Shown: in pieces, positions 8,191-16,885 of the stretch
Layout: every line of letters starts with the position of its first letter
Numbering within the stretch: position 1 is the first letter of the stretch
Origin: Aquimarina muelleri DSM 19832
GTDB lineage: Bacteria > Bacteroidota > Bacteroidia > Flavobacteriales > Flavobacteriaceae
DNA: 43,211 bases
NCBI RefSeq assembly: GCF_000430665.1
Contig: NZ_AUML01000040.1
Span: 1-43,211 of the forward strand
Direction: 5' to 3'
Program-made: the position numbers and the translations under genes
Notes under the pieces: model-generated
The model's input: only the letters and a program-made list of their open reading frames with translations
Database searches by the model: none
Told to the model about the DNA's origin: nothing

Positions 8191-8763
8191 TTATTTTAAA
8201 AGAAATTTACTTACCAATTGATACACTTCATTTTTAGCTTTTTCTAAATCGTCATTAGTTATAATAGCATCAAATTGAGGTGCTGTAGCCATCTCTGTAG
8301 AAGCTTTTGCTACCCGCATATTGATTTTATCTTCAGACTCTGTTTTCCTTTTTTTTAATCTAATTTTTAATTCTTCAATACTTGGTGGTTTTACAAAAAT
8401 TGCCAGAGTTCGATCTGGATATATTCTTTTAATATCCAACCCCCCCACTACATCTATATCAAAAATAACATGTTTTCCTTTATCCCAGAGTCGTTGTACT
8501 TCGGTTTTTAAAGTGCCATAAAAATTATCTCTGTACACTTCTTCCCACTCCAAAAATTCATCACTCTTAATCTTATTTTTAAACTCTCTTAAGGATAAAA
8601 AATAATAATCTGTTCCATGAATTTCTCCACCTCTTGGTTCTCTGGATGCTGCAGAAATAGAAAACCCAAGATTAAGTTCTTCTTTATGAAGTAAATATTT
8701 AACTAAAGTAGTTTTTCCGCTTCCAGAAGGAGCTGAAAGCACAATAAGTTTACCTTGGTTCAT
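8191..8763 (-). CDS. gmk: Guanylate kinase
   Basis: 190 aa cytosolic kinase converting GMP to GDP. The P-loop SAPSGSGKTT is at residues 10-19, followed by the GMP-binding region with SREPR (41-45) and HGTDYYF (49-55), a Y-GT segment (YGTLKTEV), and FDIDVVGG. All essential parts are present. The ATG overlaps the yicC stop by one base (TAATG), indicating translational coupling. Confidence 0.96.
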   Translation of the reverse strand: MNQGKLIVLSAPSGSGKTTLVKYLLHKEELNLGFSISAASREPRGGEIHGTDYYFLSLREFKNKIKSDEFLEWEEVYRDNFYGTLKTEVQRLWDKGKHVIFDIDVVGGLDIKRIYPDRTLAIFVKPPSIEELKIRLKKRKTESEDKINMRVAKASTEMATAPQFDAIITNDDLEKAKNEVYQLVSKFLLK

Positions 8764-9620
8764 TACAATACGTTTAGCAATTGTTCTTTAATTTTTTCAA
8801 GCTCATCTTTCATTTGTACTACTAATTGTTGCATAGGCGCATGATTAGATTTACTACCAATAGTATTAATCTCCCGACCTATCTCTTGTGTAATGAAACC
8901 TAGCTTTTTTCCATTAGAATCAGCAGAATTTAATGTAGTATCAAAATATTCTAAATGATTAGATAGCCTAACTTTTTCTTCCGTAATATCAAATTTTTCG
9001 AGGTAGTAGATTAATTCTTGTTCAAACCGATTTTGATCCACCTCTTCTTTTAAATCAGAAACTGCTTTGTGTAGTCTTTCTTTAACAGTTTCCATACGAT
9101 CAGGATCCATTTGTATTACTTGCTTTAGTAATTCACTTATGTTTTTAATGCGAATAGCAAAATCCTTTTCTAATGCTTTTCCTTCGTCAACTCTATATTG
9201 TTCAATTTTTACTAATGCATCTGCAAGAGCTGTTTCGATTGCTTTAAATTCTTTTTCATCAATTTCTTCACGCTCCGTTTTTAAAGCATCAGGCATACGT
9301 ACCGCCATTTTCATTAGCTCCAAACTATCTCCATTATGTATTGCAGATAATTGTTTGATATATTCTTTTACAATTACTTCATTAACCTTGGTAGATGTTT
9401 CCTCTCCTGTGGCCTCTACATATAGTCCAAAATCAACTTTCCCTCTTTCTAAAGCTTTAGCTATAGTGTTTCGCATTTGTAACTCCTTTTCACGATATTG
9501 AGAAGGTGTTCTTGCATTAAGATCTAAGTTTTTGCTATTAAGTGATTTAACTTCAATAGTTATTTTTTTTGTAGGTAACTGAAGGATAGACTTCCCAAAG
9601 CCGGTCATAGATTTGATCAT
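8763..9620 (-). CDS. yicC: YicC family endoribonuclease-like protein
   Basis: 285 aa. It starts MIKSMTGFGK, the diagnostic N-terminus of the YicC family, and ends with the DUF1732 region (GREINTIGSKSNHAPMQQ, then V-MKDELEKIKEQL-N-L). E. coli YicC has been linked to RNA turnover. It is upstream of gmk with a 1-nt overlap and is the first gene of the yicC-gmk-nadD run; the 632 bp upstream have no large gene. Confidence 0.93.
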   Translation of the reverse strand: MIKSMTGFGKSILQLPTKKITIEVKSLNSKNLDLNARTPSQYREKELQMRNTIAKALERGKVDFGLYVEATGEETSTKVNEVIVKEYIKQLSAIHNGDSLELMKMAVRMPDALKTEREEIDEKEFKAIETALADALVKIEQYRVDEGKALEKDFAIRIKNISELLKQVIQMDPDRMETVKERLHKAVSDLKEEVDQNRFEQELIYYLEKFDITEEKVRLSNHLEYFDTTLNSADSNGKKLGFITQEIGREINTIGSKSNHAPMQQLVVQMKDELEKIKEQLLNVL

Positions 9621-9742
9621 ATAATTATGCTAAAAGTTGCACGAAGATAAGGAAAACTACTGAGGTTAGCTCTCTAGGCTTTAATGACATCCATTTTTTT
9701 ATACAGAAAAAGAGTAAAATAATGTATCGATCCAATAATACA

Positions 9743-9785
9743 AATCAATAACCTTGAAGAATTAAACTCCACAATGTGGATCTAA
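9743..9785. repeat. Dispersed intergenic repeat, internally deleted copy
   Basis: AATCAATAACCT is joined directly to GAATTAAACTCCACAATG and the following TGGAT. Both ends match the element at 30363-30460, but the middle (about 55 bp, including the CCTCG..CGAGG hairpin) is missing. Confidence 0.6.
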
Positions 9786-9871
9786 AAAGAAACTTTATAG
9801 CAATCCAGATAGTTTAAAGCCCTATTTTTATATAATGTGATACCTACCAGATTAGTTGCGTATACTTCTAA

Positions 9872-9896
9872 CCAATATTTTTTAGTAAAATATTGG
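9872..9896. repeat. Perfect 10-bp hairpin
   Basis: CCAATATTTT (9872-9881), 5-nt loop TTAGT, then AAAATATTGG (9887-9896). No T-run follows, so it is not an obvious terminator; it may be a structured untranslated region or an operator. Confidence 0.6.
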
Positions 9897-10118
9897 GTCT
9901 TAATCTTGAAAAAAAATAATTCAATGTAATTATACGCCATCAAAAAATTAAATTAAATATAATATCTTGATATTTCCAATAACATTCTCCCCCACACTCT
10001 ACTACTACTAGTAATAAGCTGCTAACTTAAATTTGATAGAAGAAAATTTACGTCGGTATATTCAGTAGATAAAATTTTTATTGAATGTCTCAATTTGATA
10101 GCTTTTTTTATGAATTTA

Positions 10119-10178
10119 TTACTTCAAAATGAGATTCTTAGGCTGTTTTTTTAGATACTCTACTTTTAAGTTTAGCAT
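10119..10178 (-). CDS. Possible 19-aa peptide with a strong Shine-Dalgarno sequence
   Basis: On the minus strand AAGGAGG (10192-10186) lies 7 nt before an ATG at 10178. The frame encodes MLNLKVEYLKKQPKNLILK and stops at TAA (10121-10119). It is basic and amphipathic-looking, with no recognised family. Strong Shine-Dalgarno sequences are rare in Flavobacteriia, where most genes lack them, so the near-perfect site at ideal spacing is the main reason to list it. It lies 74 bp downstream of the hemJ stop on the same strand. It could equally be chance. Confidence 0.3.
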   Translation of the reverse strand: MLNLKVEYLKKQPKNLILK

Positions 10179-10198
10179 TTTTTTACCTCCTTAATTAT

Positions 10199-10220
10199 AA
10201 CCAGAATACCAAATCTGGTT
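10199..10220 (-). terminator. Hairpin downstream of hemJ
   Basis: AACCAGA (10199-10205) and TCTGGTT (10214-10220) pair perfectly over an 8-nt loop, 32-53 bp past the hemJ stop. No U-tract follows on the hemJ strand, so termination is uncertain. Confidence 0.35.
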
Positions 10221-10251
10221 GTATATGATTTTTATAGAATTATTAAAACTA

Positions 10252-10803
10252 TTATGCGTTAGGATTTTTATCTCGTATTTTTTTATAAAGTTTAATCCCC
10301 ATCATAAGAGATATAGCTAAAACCAGAATGCCAATTACACCATAAATCCAATTTACAGCATCTCGTACAATTACCAAAAATATAACAGAAAAAAGAATAA
10401 TAGTAGAGCCTTCGTTCCACATTCGCATTTTACCAGAAGACCATTTAATAATATCCTTTTGTAGCTGTTTATATATATAGTGGCATTTTAAGTGATATGC
10501 TATAAGCAATATTACAAATCCTAGTTTTACATGCATCCAAGGTTGTTCTAGCCAGCCAGGCATTAAAACAAGTAACCAAACAGCAAATAAAGTTGCCAAA
10601 ATAGCAGAAGGCCAAGTGATAATAAACCAAAGACGTTTTGCCATTAATTTAAGTTGATCCCCTAAGATTTTTTTGTCTGGTAAAGGTTTTTGAAATGCTT
10701 CAATCTGATAAATAAATAATCTGGGTATATAAAATAATCCTGCAAACCAAGTAATAACAAAGATTAGGTGTAAGGATTTTATGTAGTTATAATATTCAAG
10801 CAT
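10252..10803 (-). CDS. hemJ: Protoporphyrinogen IX oxidase, HemJ/UPF0093 type
   Basis: 183 aa integral membrane protein with four to five hydrophobic segments. Family signatures are visible: SLHLIFVITWFAGLFYIPRL at residues 10-29 with the conserved His12, RLWFIITWPSAIL (57-69), WMHVKLGFVILLIAYH (89-104), and RMWNEGSTIILF (127-138). HemJ oxidises protoporphyrinogen IX to protoporphyrin IX in the membrane, feeding ferrochelatase. The start at 10803 gives the family's usual length. Other heme genes (hemACDEF, hemH) lie 20-28 kb away and no hemG or hemY is seen, so HemJ probably provides this step. The family was earlier annotated as CopD-like; the motifs here favour HemJ. Confidence 0.88.
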   Translation of the reverse strand: MLEYYNYIKSLHLIFVITWFAGLFYIPRLFIYQIEAFQKPLPDKKILGDQLKLMAKRLWFIITWPSAILATLFAVWLLVLMPGWLEQPWMHVKLGFVILLIAYHLKCHYIYKQLQKDIIKWSSGKMRMWNEGSTIILFSVIFLVIVRDAVNWIYGVIGILVLAISLMMGIKLYKKIRDKNPNA

Positions 10804-10925
10804 TTTTTTGTTTTAGTTACCTAAAATTTCACTCGCAATAATAAACGATTTTTTATTCTTCTACAAAAAGATAATTAAGTTGCAAGATATTGAACTCTAT
10901 ATTAAAAAAATTAATTTCTGAAGAA

Positions 10926-11015
10926 AATCAATAACCTCGGAGCAAGCTCACGAGGCATACTTTCGAAAATATATTTTGTTTTCGGGGAAATGAACTTTAC
11001 AATATGGATTAAAAT
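10926..11015. repeat. Dispersed intergenic repeat copy
   Basis: The element runs AATCAATAACCTCGGAGCAA, then a CTCACGAGG arm, ACTTTCGAAAATATATTTTG, and ends near ACTTTACAATATGGATTAAA. It matches 30363-30460 over its length with scattered differences. CCTCG pairs with CGAGG. Here the second half has diverged (ACAATATGGAT in place of CCACAATGTGGAT). Confidence 0.65.
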
Positions 11016-11070
11016 CTCTTATTTTTTATAGATTGATATGCTTGACCTGCTACTTTTATTGTACTAACTA

Positions 11071-11141
11071 ATACCATTTATTCTGATACTGAGGCGAAAA
11101 AAGAACATTTTATTACGGTAAATTCAAATTGTAAATGGTAT
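11071..11141. repeat. 10-bp perfect inverted repeat spaced 51 bp
   Basis: ATACCATTTA (11071-11080) and TAAATGGTAT (11132-11141) are exact reverse complements. This could be a small MITE-like remnant or a long hairpin; it lies downstream of the last ATPase gene. Confidence 0.5.
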
Positions 11142-11211
11142 AAACAAGGATTCATAAGCGTTTTAAATGTATACATTTCAGAGCAGGTTTGGAATGATAA
11201 TAATAAATGTC

Positions 11212-11874
11212 TTACTCTATCTTACCATCTAATAAATTAATAATTCGAGAACCATATCCAGCATTTTTCTCAGAATGGGTTACTTGTATAATGGTAACTC
11301 CATCTTTATTTAGCTCCGTAAATATTTCCATGATTTCATCCCCTTGTTTAGAATTTAGGTTTCCGGTAGGTTCGTCTGCCAGAATCAGTTTTGGGCTGGC
11401 AATAAGTGCCCTGGCAATACCAACTAATTGTTGTTGTCCCCCACTTAATTGCGAGGGAAACAAATCTTTTTTGCCTACTATATTAAAACGATCCAACATA
11501 TCTGCAACCAAAGATTTTCGCTCGCTACTACTGTGTTTTTTATATAAAAGTGGCATCTCCAGATTTTCTTTTACAGTTAGCTCATCAATTAAATGATATG
11601 CCTGAAAAACAAATCCAATGTATTGTTTGTAGAGATTAGCCCTGTGTTTTTCTTTAAGAGAATGTACAGATTCTTCTAAAAAAGTATATTCTCCTTCATT
11701 AAAATTATCGAGCATCCCAATTATATTTAGCAAAGTAGATTTACCCGATCCCGATGGTCCCATGATGGATATAAAATCTCCTTCATGCACCCATAGATCC
11801 ACATCTTTTAATAAAAACGTTTTCTGTCCGCCAGAGTTTACCCATTTGGATATGTTTTTTAGTTGTACTAACAT
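11212..11874 (-). CDS. ABC transporter ATPase, MacB/LolD type (second ATPase)
   Basis: 220 aa. The Walker A motif GPSGSGKST is at about residues 39-47, Q-loop FVFQAYHLIDELT near 88-100, Walker B LILADEPTGN at about 160-169, and the H-loop is in VTHSEKN. The signature LSGGQQQLVGIARAL (about 140-154) departs from the usual LSGGQQQRVAIARAL by replacing the conserved Arg with Leu. It is the last gene of the minus-strand export operon, 84 bp beyond the stop of the last permease, with a palindrome (11911-11943) between them. It presumably energises one or more of the four permeases alongside the second ATPase at 22584. Confidence 0.88.
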   Translation of the reverse strand: MLVQLKNISKWVNSGGQKTFLLKDVDLWVHEGDFISIMGPSGSGKSTLLNIIGMLDNFNEGEYTFLEESVHSLKEKHRANLYKQYIGFVFQAYHLIDELTVKENLEMPLLYKKHSSSERKSLVADMLDRFNIVGKKDLFPSQLSGGQQQLVGIARALIASPKLILADEPTGNLNSKQGDEIMEIFTELNKDGVTIIQVTHSEKNAGYGSRIINLLDGKIE

Positions 11875-11910
11875 TATGTATATATTTTTATTTTTTAGTT
11901 GACTGACAAA

Positions 11911-11943
11911 GACCTCGCAGATTTTTCAAAAACCTGTGAGGTC
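11911..11943. repeat. Interrupted palindrome GACCTC..GAGGTC
   Basis: GACCTCGCAGATTTTT faces AAAACCTGTGAGGTC, giving about 15 pairs including G-T wobbles. It sits between the last permease and the second ATPase. Related palindromes are at 16851-16870, 19295-19324 and 32468-32501. Confidence 0.6.
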
Positions 11944-11957
11944 TATACTGATTTAAT

Positions 11958-14375
11958 TTATTCGGTTCTTAAACTTTTTATAGGATTCATAGATGCAGCT
12001 CTAAAGCTTTTCCATCCTATAGTTATAAATGCTATAAACACAGTGATGCCTCCTGCCAAAACAAATACCCACCACTGTATTTGCGCATGATACGCAAACC
12101 CCTGAAGCCATATATTCATAAAATAAAAACCAAGCGGAAATGCTATTAAAAATGAAATAAATACCAGTTTTATAAAGTCTGCGGAAAGCATTGCTATAAT
12201 TTGTGGTATGGTAGATCCAAGTACTTTTCGAATACCGATTTCTTTAAATCTTTGTTCTGCAGTAAAAGTCACTAACCCAAACAACCCCAAACATGCAACA
12301 AAAATGGTAAGGATAGTAAATATAGTAAGGATATTACCCATTTTTTGCTCGGTAAGGTAGGTTTGGTTATATGCTTGATCTAATAAGATATAATGAAATG
12401 GTTCGCTACTTTCAAAGCTGTTCCACGTGTTTTCAATACTTTTTATAAGTCCTGCCATTTGTGCTGTTTTTGCTCTTATAATTAATCCTCCATAAGGATT
12501 ATTTAGCATTAGCAAAGGCTCTATAGTTTGGTGCAGGGACTTAAAATGAAAATCTTTTACTACTCCTGTAATGGTTAGTTGTTGTTTGCCATCATTAGTA
12601 TCTCTTATAAATGTTTTGCCAAGGACATCATCTTTTTCAAAGCCAAGTACTTTTACCGCTTTTTCATTAAGAATAACATTACCAGAGTCTGCCCCATAAT
12701 CTTTAGAAAAATTTCTTCCTGCTATTAGCTCCATCCCCATGGTTGGGATATAGTTATCGTCGATATTATAAACAAACATTCGTCTTTTAAATTTATTATC
12801 TACAAAAATCCCAGACATATTATTGTCGGATGGCCCAATAGGAGCAAAAGCCGAATGAGAAACATTTGCTACTCTGGCATCTTTTAAAATTTCATTTTTT
12901 AAAGAGATATTATTGTTTCCTAAAAGATACGACTCATTAAGTACCACTATTTGATCTTTATCAAATCCTAGTTTTTTATTTTGAATAAAAGACATTTGCT
13001 GTTCTATAATGAGCGTAGCAAATATGAGAGTGACAGAAATAACAAATTGAAAAACTACTAATACACTTCTAATACCTTTAGAATTTCCTGTACCAGAAAA
13101 TTTACTTTTTAATGCGGTTAGCGGTGTAAAAGAAGATAGATAAAATGCTGGATAACCACCTGCCAATAATGCTATAAAAACGGTTAATCCTGTAAGAATA
13201 ATAAATGTATAAGGGTTAAGTAAATAAAACCACTGTAGTTCTTTGCCAGATACGTTATTAAAAAACGATAGGGAACACACCACTAATACAGCTGCTAGTA
13301 TCATTGCTAGTATGGTCGTTAATAATGACTCTGTTAAAAACTGATATATCAAATTGTTTTTTCCAGAACCTAATACTTTTTTAACTCCAATTTCTTTACC
13401 TCTTTTTGCTGCGGCTGCAGTGGACAAATTCATAAAATTAATACAAGCAATAAGCAACATAAACAAAGCAACAGCACTAAATATATAAATATACTTTATG
13501 TCTCCTCCTTGTTCTAATTCTGAAGATGCTACAAAATCTGACTCTAAATGAATACTTGTTAATGGTTGTAAAAAAAGCCCTAATTGATTGTCTTTTGTAA
13601 ACTCATTATACGATACTCCAAGTTCTTCTTGTACCTGAGGCCCCATATATTTTTTAAGGATTTGTGGCAATTTTGCTTCTAATAATTTATAATCATAGTC
13701 TTTTTGTAATACGAGATAGGTATGAAAATTTGAATTTGTCCACGAGGTAGATTGTGCATCCTCCCGAGAATTCATAGAAGCCAATATATCAAAATGAAAA
13801 TGAGAGTTTTTAGGCATTTCTTCTATTACCGCAGTAACCTCATATACCGCTTCTTCATTATTTAGCGAAACCATTTTACCTATTGCTGCATCTGTGCTTC
13901 CAAAATATCTTTTAGCCTGTTTTTTTGTAACAACAAGGGTATTTGGTTTTTGTAACGGTGCAATCGTATTACCTTTTATAATTGGTAAGGTAAATACCTC
14001 TAAAAAATTAGGGTCTACATACGCAAGAGTACTATTCCTATACGAACTGTTTTGATACGTTATTTTTGAATTTCCGATATTTCTGATGCGTGTAGTTTGT
14101 ACTACCTCTGGAAATTCGTTTTTTAAAGTTTGCCCAACAGGGGCCATAACCACTGCTTCTTTTATTTCTTCTCCATTTATTTTGGCATTAAATACCACTC
14201 TTACTATCTGCTCTGCTTTTTTATGAAAACGATCATAACTAAATTCATCTATTACAAATAATGCGATGATTAATGCGGTAGCAATCCCTATTGCTAAACC
14301 AATACTATTTATGGCAAACAAACTTTTATGCTTTAAAAGGGTTCTCCAAGCTATTTTAATATGGTTTTTAAACAT
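11958..14375 (-). CDS. MacB-type ABC permease (two FtsX units), permease 4 in transcript order
   Basis: 805 aa. An N-terminal membrane helix (HKSLFAINSIGLAIGIATAL, about 15-34) leads to a periplasmic MacB_PCD domain, then three helices of an FtsX unit (from about residue 290, YIFSAVALFMLLIACINFMN). A second such set follows (RSVLVVFQFVISVTLIFATL at about 435; C-terminal helices from about 680 including FTAEQRFKEIGIRKVLGS). It ends NPIKSLRTE, the characteristic tail. The duplicated layout means one polypeptide carries both halves of a transporter dimer. It lies 29 bp after the neighbouring permease gene in the same operon. Confidence 0.9.
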   Translation of the reverse strand: MFKNHIKIAWRTLLKHKSLFAINSIGLAIGIATALIIALFVIDEFSYDRFHKKAEQIVRVVFNAKINGEEIKEAVVMAPVGQTLKNEFPEVVQTTRIRNIGNSKITYQNSSYRNSTLAYVDPNFLEVFTLPIIKGNTIAPLQKPNTLVVTKKQAKRYFGSTDAAIGKMVSLNNEEAVYEVTAVIEEMPKNSHFHFDILASMNSREDAQSTSWTNSNFHTYLVLQKDYDYKLLEAKLPQILKKYMGPQVQEELGVSYNEFTKDNQLGLFLQPLTSIHLESDFVASSELEQGGDIKYIYIFSAVALFMLLIACINFMNLSTAAAAKRGKEIGVKKVLGSGKNNLIYQFLTESLLTTILAMILAAVLVVCSLSFFNNVSGKELQWFYLLNPYTFIILTGLTVFIALLAGGYPAFYLSSFTPLTALKSKFSGTGNSKGIRSVLVVFQFVISVTLIFATLIIEQQMSFIQNKKLGFDKDQIVVLNESYLLGNNNISLKNEILKDARVANVSHSAFAPIGPSDNNMSGIFVDNKFKRRMFVYNIDDNYIPTMGMELIAGRNFSKDYGADSGNVILNEKAVKVLGFEKDDVLGKTFIRDTNDGKQQLTITGVVKDFHFKSLHQTIEPLLMLNNPYGGLIIRAKTAQMAGLIKSIENTWNSFESSEPFHYILLDQAYNQTYLTEQKMGNILTIFTILTIFVACLGLFGLVTFTAEQRFKEIGIRKVLGSTIPQIIAMLSADFIKLVFISFLIAFPLGFYFMNIWLQGFAYHAQIQWWVFVLAGGITVFIAFITIGWKSFRAASMNPIKSLRTE

Positions 14376-14404
14376 AATTTTGTTTTTTATTCATTGATAC
14401 CCTA

Positions 14405-16828
14405 CTACTCATCTCTTAGTACATTAACGGGGTTTCCGCTTGCAGCTACAAAACTCTTCCAACTTACTGTAAGTAATGTAATTACCAGCGTTACTATTCC
14501 TGCCAGCACAAATATCCACCAGCTTATCGTGGTCTTTACTGCAAAATTTTCGAGCCAGGAATTCATAGCGTACCAAGCTATTGGAATCGCTATGACAAAA
14601 GCAATTCCTATCCATTTGATAAAATCAATGTTTAGTAATTTCAGAATCTTAAAAATACTTGCTCCGTTTACTTTTCTTATCCCTATTTCTTTTTTGCGTT
14701 GTACACAGGTATACGATGTTAACCCAAATAACCCTAAGGCTGCAATACATATGGCAAGTATGGTAAAAGCTCTGAATACTTTATTAAATTGCCTGTCATC
14801 GTCATATTGTGCATCAAATTGCTTATCAACAAATGTATAATCAAACGTACTTTCAGGAAATGTTTGTTTCCATACATTTTCTATTTGAGTAATGGCTTGC
14901 GTATACCCTGATGCAGAGGTTATGGTAGTATCAAATTTGACTAACATATAATTATCTACTTTACTATAGCGTATAATAATTGGTATCACAGAGGCTTTTA
15001 ATCCAAAATGGTGGTAGTTTTTTACGATTCCTGTAATATTCCATTCTTCGTTCCAAAATTTTATTTTTTTACCTACGCCTTCTTTTGGATTACTAATCCC
15101 TATCATTTGTGCCATTTTTTCGTTGATTACCACTTGTTGGTTTTTCTCTTTGTGGTTAGGCAAAAATGTACTTCCGGCAACAAATTTCATATCCATCATT
15201 TCAAAATACTCTGGATTATTTACTTCATAACTATAATTTACGTTATGATCATCTTGTGTTCCGTCTGGATAAGTTATTCCTACAGAAGAGGATAAGTTTC
15301 CAAAACCATCCCCAGGAAATGTATTAGAAGTCACCACATGGGTAACATAAGGCAGCTTCATAATTTCATTTTTCATTACCTCATATTTTTTCTCTAAAAC
15401 TGCGTCTTTTTTAGTGAGCAATTCTCCTGAAAAAGCTATAATGTTATTCAATGAAGTCCCCAAAGGCTGATTTTGCAAATGATTAATTTGCTTGGTAATC
15501 ACTATAGTACTCATAACCAATACTATTGTAGCTAGAAACTGTGTAATAATTAATCCTTTTCTTATATGCAAACCATTGGCAGAAGCTCTTATTTTTCCTT
15601 TTAAAGCTTTTGAAGGACTATAGCTACTTAATACCCATGCGGGATATAAACTAACCAGTAGTATTGCAAGAATTACAATGGCGATAACAGGAGATAGTTG
15701 TTTTATTGTTTCTACAGTTAAAGCTAATTCACTACCAGTAGCTTTGTTATATATAGAAAGTACAAATATACTTATGCATATAGCCAGTAGTATTGCCCCA
15801 AAATTTAGAATCATTGATTCTATAACCGATTGTATCCCTAATTGTGCTCGTTGCGCCCCTGCTACCTTGCGAATACCTACTTCTTTGGTACGCTCCAAAG
15901 ATTTTGTTGTAGATAGATTAATATAGTTTAACCAGGCAAGGACAAGAATAACAATGGCAATGGCAGTCAAAAATTTCACTCGCACCGCACTTCCGTTTAC
16001 TTCTGCCTCGTAGGGTTTATTAGAGTACAAATGAATATCTTCTAGGGATTCTATATTATGCCGTTCCCGAAAATTGCCTTGAAAATCCCAAGCGATTATT
16101 TTTGATTTGAGCGCATCGATATTTGTATTTTTATCTACCTTAAAGTAGGTAAAAAAGTGATTTTGATTCCAATTTGGTTCTCTATAATAGTTTCCGAATG
16201 TATCCCAAGTATGGATCGTGGCATATGAAATCAAAAAATTTGTTTTCATATGAGTAGTCTTGGGTACATTATTCATGATACCAGTAACCCTTAGTAGTAC
16301 TTCGTTTCCTGCTGAAAAAGCGACTATGTCTTTACCTATGGGATTTTCATCTCTAAACAACTTTGTTGCCAAATTTTGTGTTAAAACAATGGTATTAGGC
16401 TCCTGTAAAACACTATTCAGATCTCCTTTTAGTAATGGATATTTAAAAATATCAAAATAGGATGGATCTGCCAATGCCCCATCTTTTTCTTTAAAGATCT
16501 TATTGTTGTAGGTAAATACTACTTCATCAAATTTATAAAGGCGTACTTGCTCCAATACTTCTGGAAATTTATTTTTTATCGTGGGTCCAGTAAGGTTGTA
16601 GGTTTGCGCATCTCCAGGAACAAAAGTATCTCCTTGTTTATAATCCATATATACACGATATACATCTTCAGACCCATCAAAACTGTCATAACTACGCTCA
16701 TAATTAACATAAACCATGATCAAAATGAAAGAAGCTACTCCGATAGATAATCCCAAAATATTGATTACAGAATAGAGCTTATTCTTTAAAAGATATCTAA
16801 TTGCTATTTTAAAATATAAGGTATACAT
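14405..16828 (-). CDS. MacB-type ABC permease (two FtsX units), permease 3 in transcript order
   Basis: 807 aa with the same layout: helix 1 (NKLYSVINILGLSIGVASFI), MacB_PCD periplasmic domain, FtsX helices from about residue 285 (LTAIAIVILVLAWLNYINLS), a second N-terminal-like helix near 430 (KGLIITQFLATIVLVMSTIV), second periplasmic domain, and C-terminal FtsX helices with CVQRKKEIGIRKVNGAS. The tail is NPVNVLRDE, slightly different from its SLRTE paralogues. It appears the most divergent of the four copies by eye, suggesting specialisation rather than recent duplication. Upstream lies the perfect 20-bp palindrome at 16851-16870. Confidence 0.9.
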   Translation of the reverse strand: MYTLYFKIAIRYLLKNKLYSVINILGLSIGVASFILIMVYVNYERSYDSFDGSEDVYRVYMDYKQGDTFVPGDAQTYNLTGPTIKNKFPEVLEQVRLYKFDEVVFTYNNKIFKEKDGALADPSYFDIFKYPLLKGDLNSVLQEPNTIVLTQNLATKLFRDENPIGKDIVAFSAGNEVLLRVTGIMNNVPKTTHMKTNFLISYATIHTWDTFGNYYREPNWNQNHFFTYFKVDKNTNIDALKSKIIAWDFQGNFRERHNIESLEDIHLYSNKPYEAEVNGSAVRVKFLTAIAIVILVLAWLNYINLSTTKSLERTKEVGIRKVAGAQRAQLGIQSVIESMILNFGAILLAICISIFVLSIYNKATGSELALTVETIKQLSPVIAIVILAILLVSLYPAWVLSSYSPSKALKGKIRASANGLHIRKGLIITQFLATIVLVMSTIVITKQINHLQNQPLGTSLNNIIAFSGELLTKKDAVLEKKYEVMKNEIMKLPYVTHVVTSNTFPGDGFGNLSSSVGITYPDGTQDDHNVNYSYEVNNPEYFEMMDMKFVAGSTFLPNHKEKNQQVVINEKMAQMIGISNPKEGVGKKIKFWNEEWNITGIVKNYHHFGLKASVIPIIIRYSKVDNYMLVKFDTTITSASGYTQAITQIENVWKQTFPESTFDYTFVDKQFDAQYDDDRQFNKVFRAFTILAICIAALGLFGLTSYTCVQRKKEIGIRKVNGASIFKILKLLNIDFIKWIGIAFVIAIPIAWYAMNSWLENFAVKTTISWWIFVLAGIVTLVITLLTVSWKSFVAASGNPVNVLRDE

Positions 16829-16850
16829 GATATATTATTATTTACCCCTA

Positions 16851-16870
16851 ACAAGTTTTATAAAACTTGT
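16851..16870. repeat. Perfect 20-bp palindrome
   Basis: ACAAGTTTTATAAAACTTGT is self-complementary throughout and is followed by GAGATT, as in the related palindrome at 19295-19324. It sits in the 57-bp gap between two permease genes. Confidence 0.7.
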
Positions 16871-16885
16871 GAGATTAGAACTTAT

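Larger units (their letters stand above)
9621..10251. other. Gene-poor 631-bp region between yicC and hemJ
   Basis: This stretch holds a short form of a dispersed repeat (9743-9785), a perfect hairpin (9872-9896), a possible 19-codon gene with a strong Shine-Dalgarno sequence (10119-10178, minus) and another hairpin (10199-10220). The yicC promoter should lie near 9630-9700 on the minus strand, but I see no clear box. Confidence 0.6.
10804..11211. other. 408-bp intergenic region with a dispersed repeat
   Basis: This region separates the hemJ start from the 3' end of the export operon. It contains a full-length-type dispersed repeat (about 10926-11015) and an inverted repeat ATACCATTTA/TAAATGGTAT (11071-11080 and 11132-11141) that could fold a 71-nt hairpin. 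No gene is seen. Confidence 0.55.

Noticed and set aside
9067..9501. 144-codon plus-strand frame
   Set aside because: Antisense shadow of yicC with Ser-rich low-complexity composition.
10252..10803. CopD copper-resistance protein
   Set aside because: Short UPF0093-type protein with HemJ motifs (SLHLIFVITWFAG, RLWFIITWPSAIL, WMHVKLG); HemJ fits better and the genome context supplies the other heme enzymes.
14361..14840. 159-codon plus-strand frame
   Set aside because: Antisense shadow of a permease gene.
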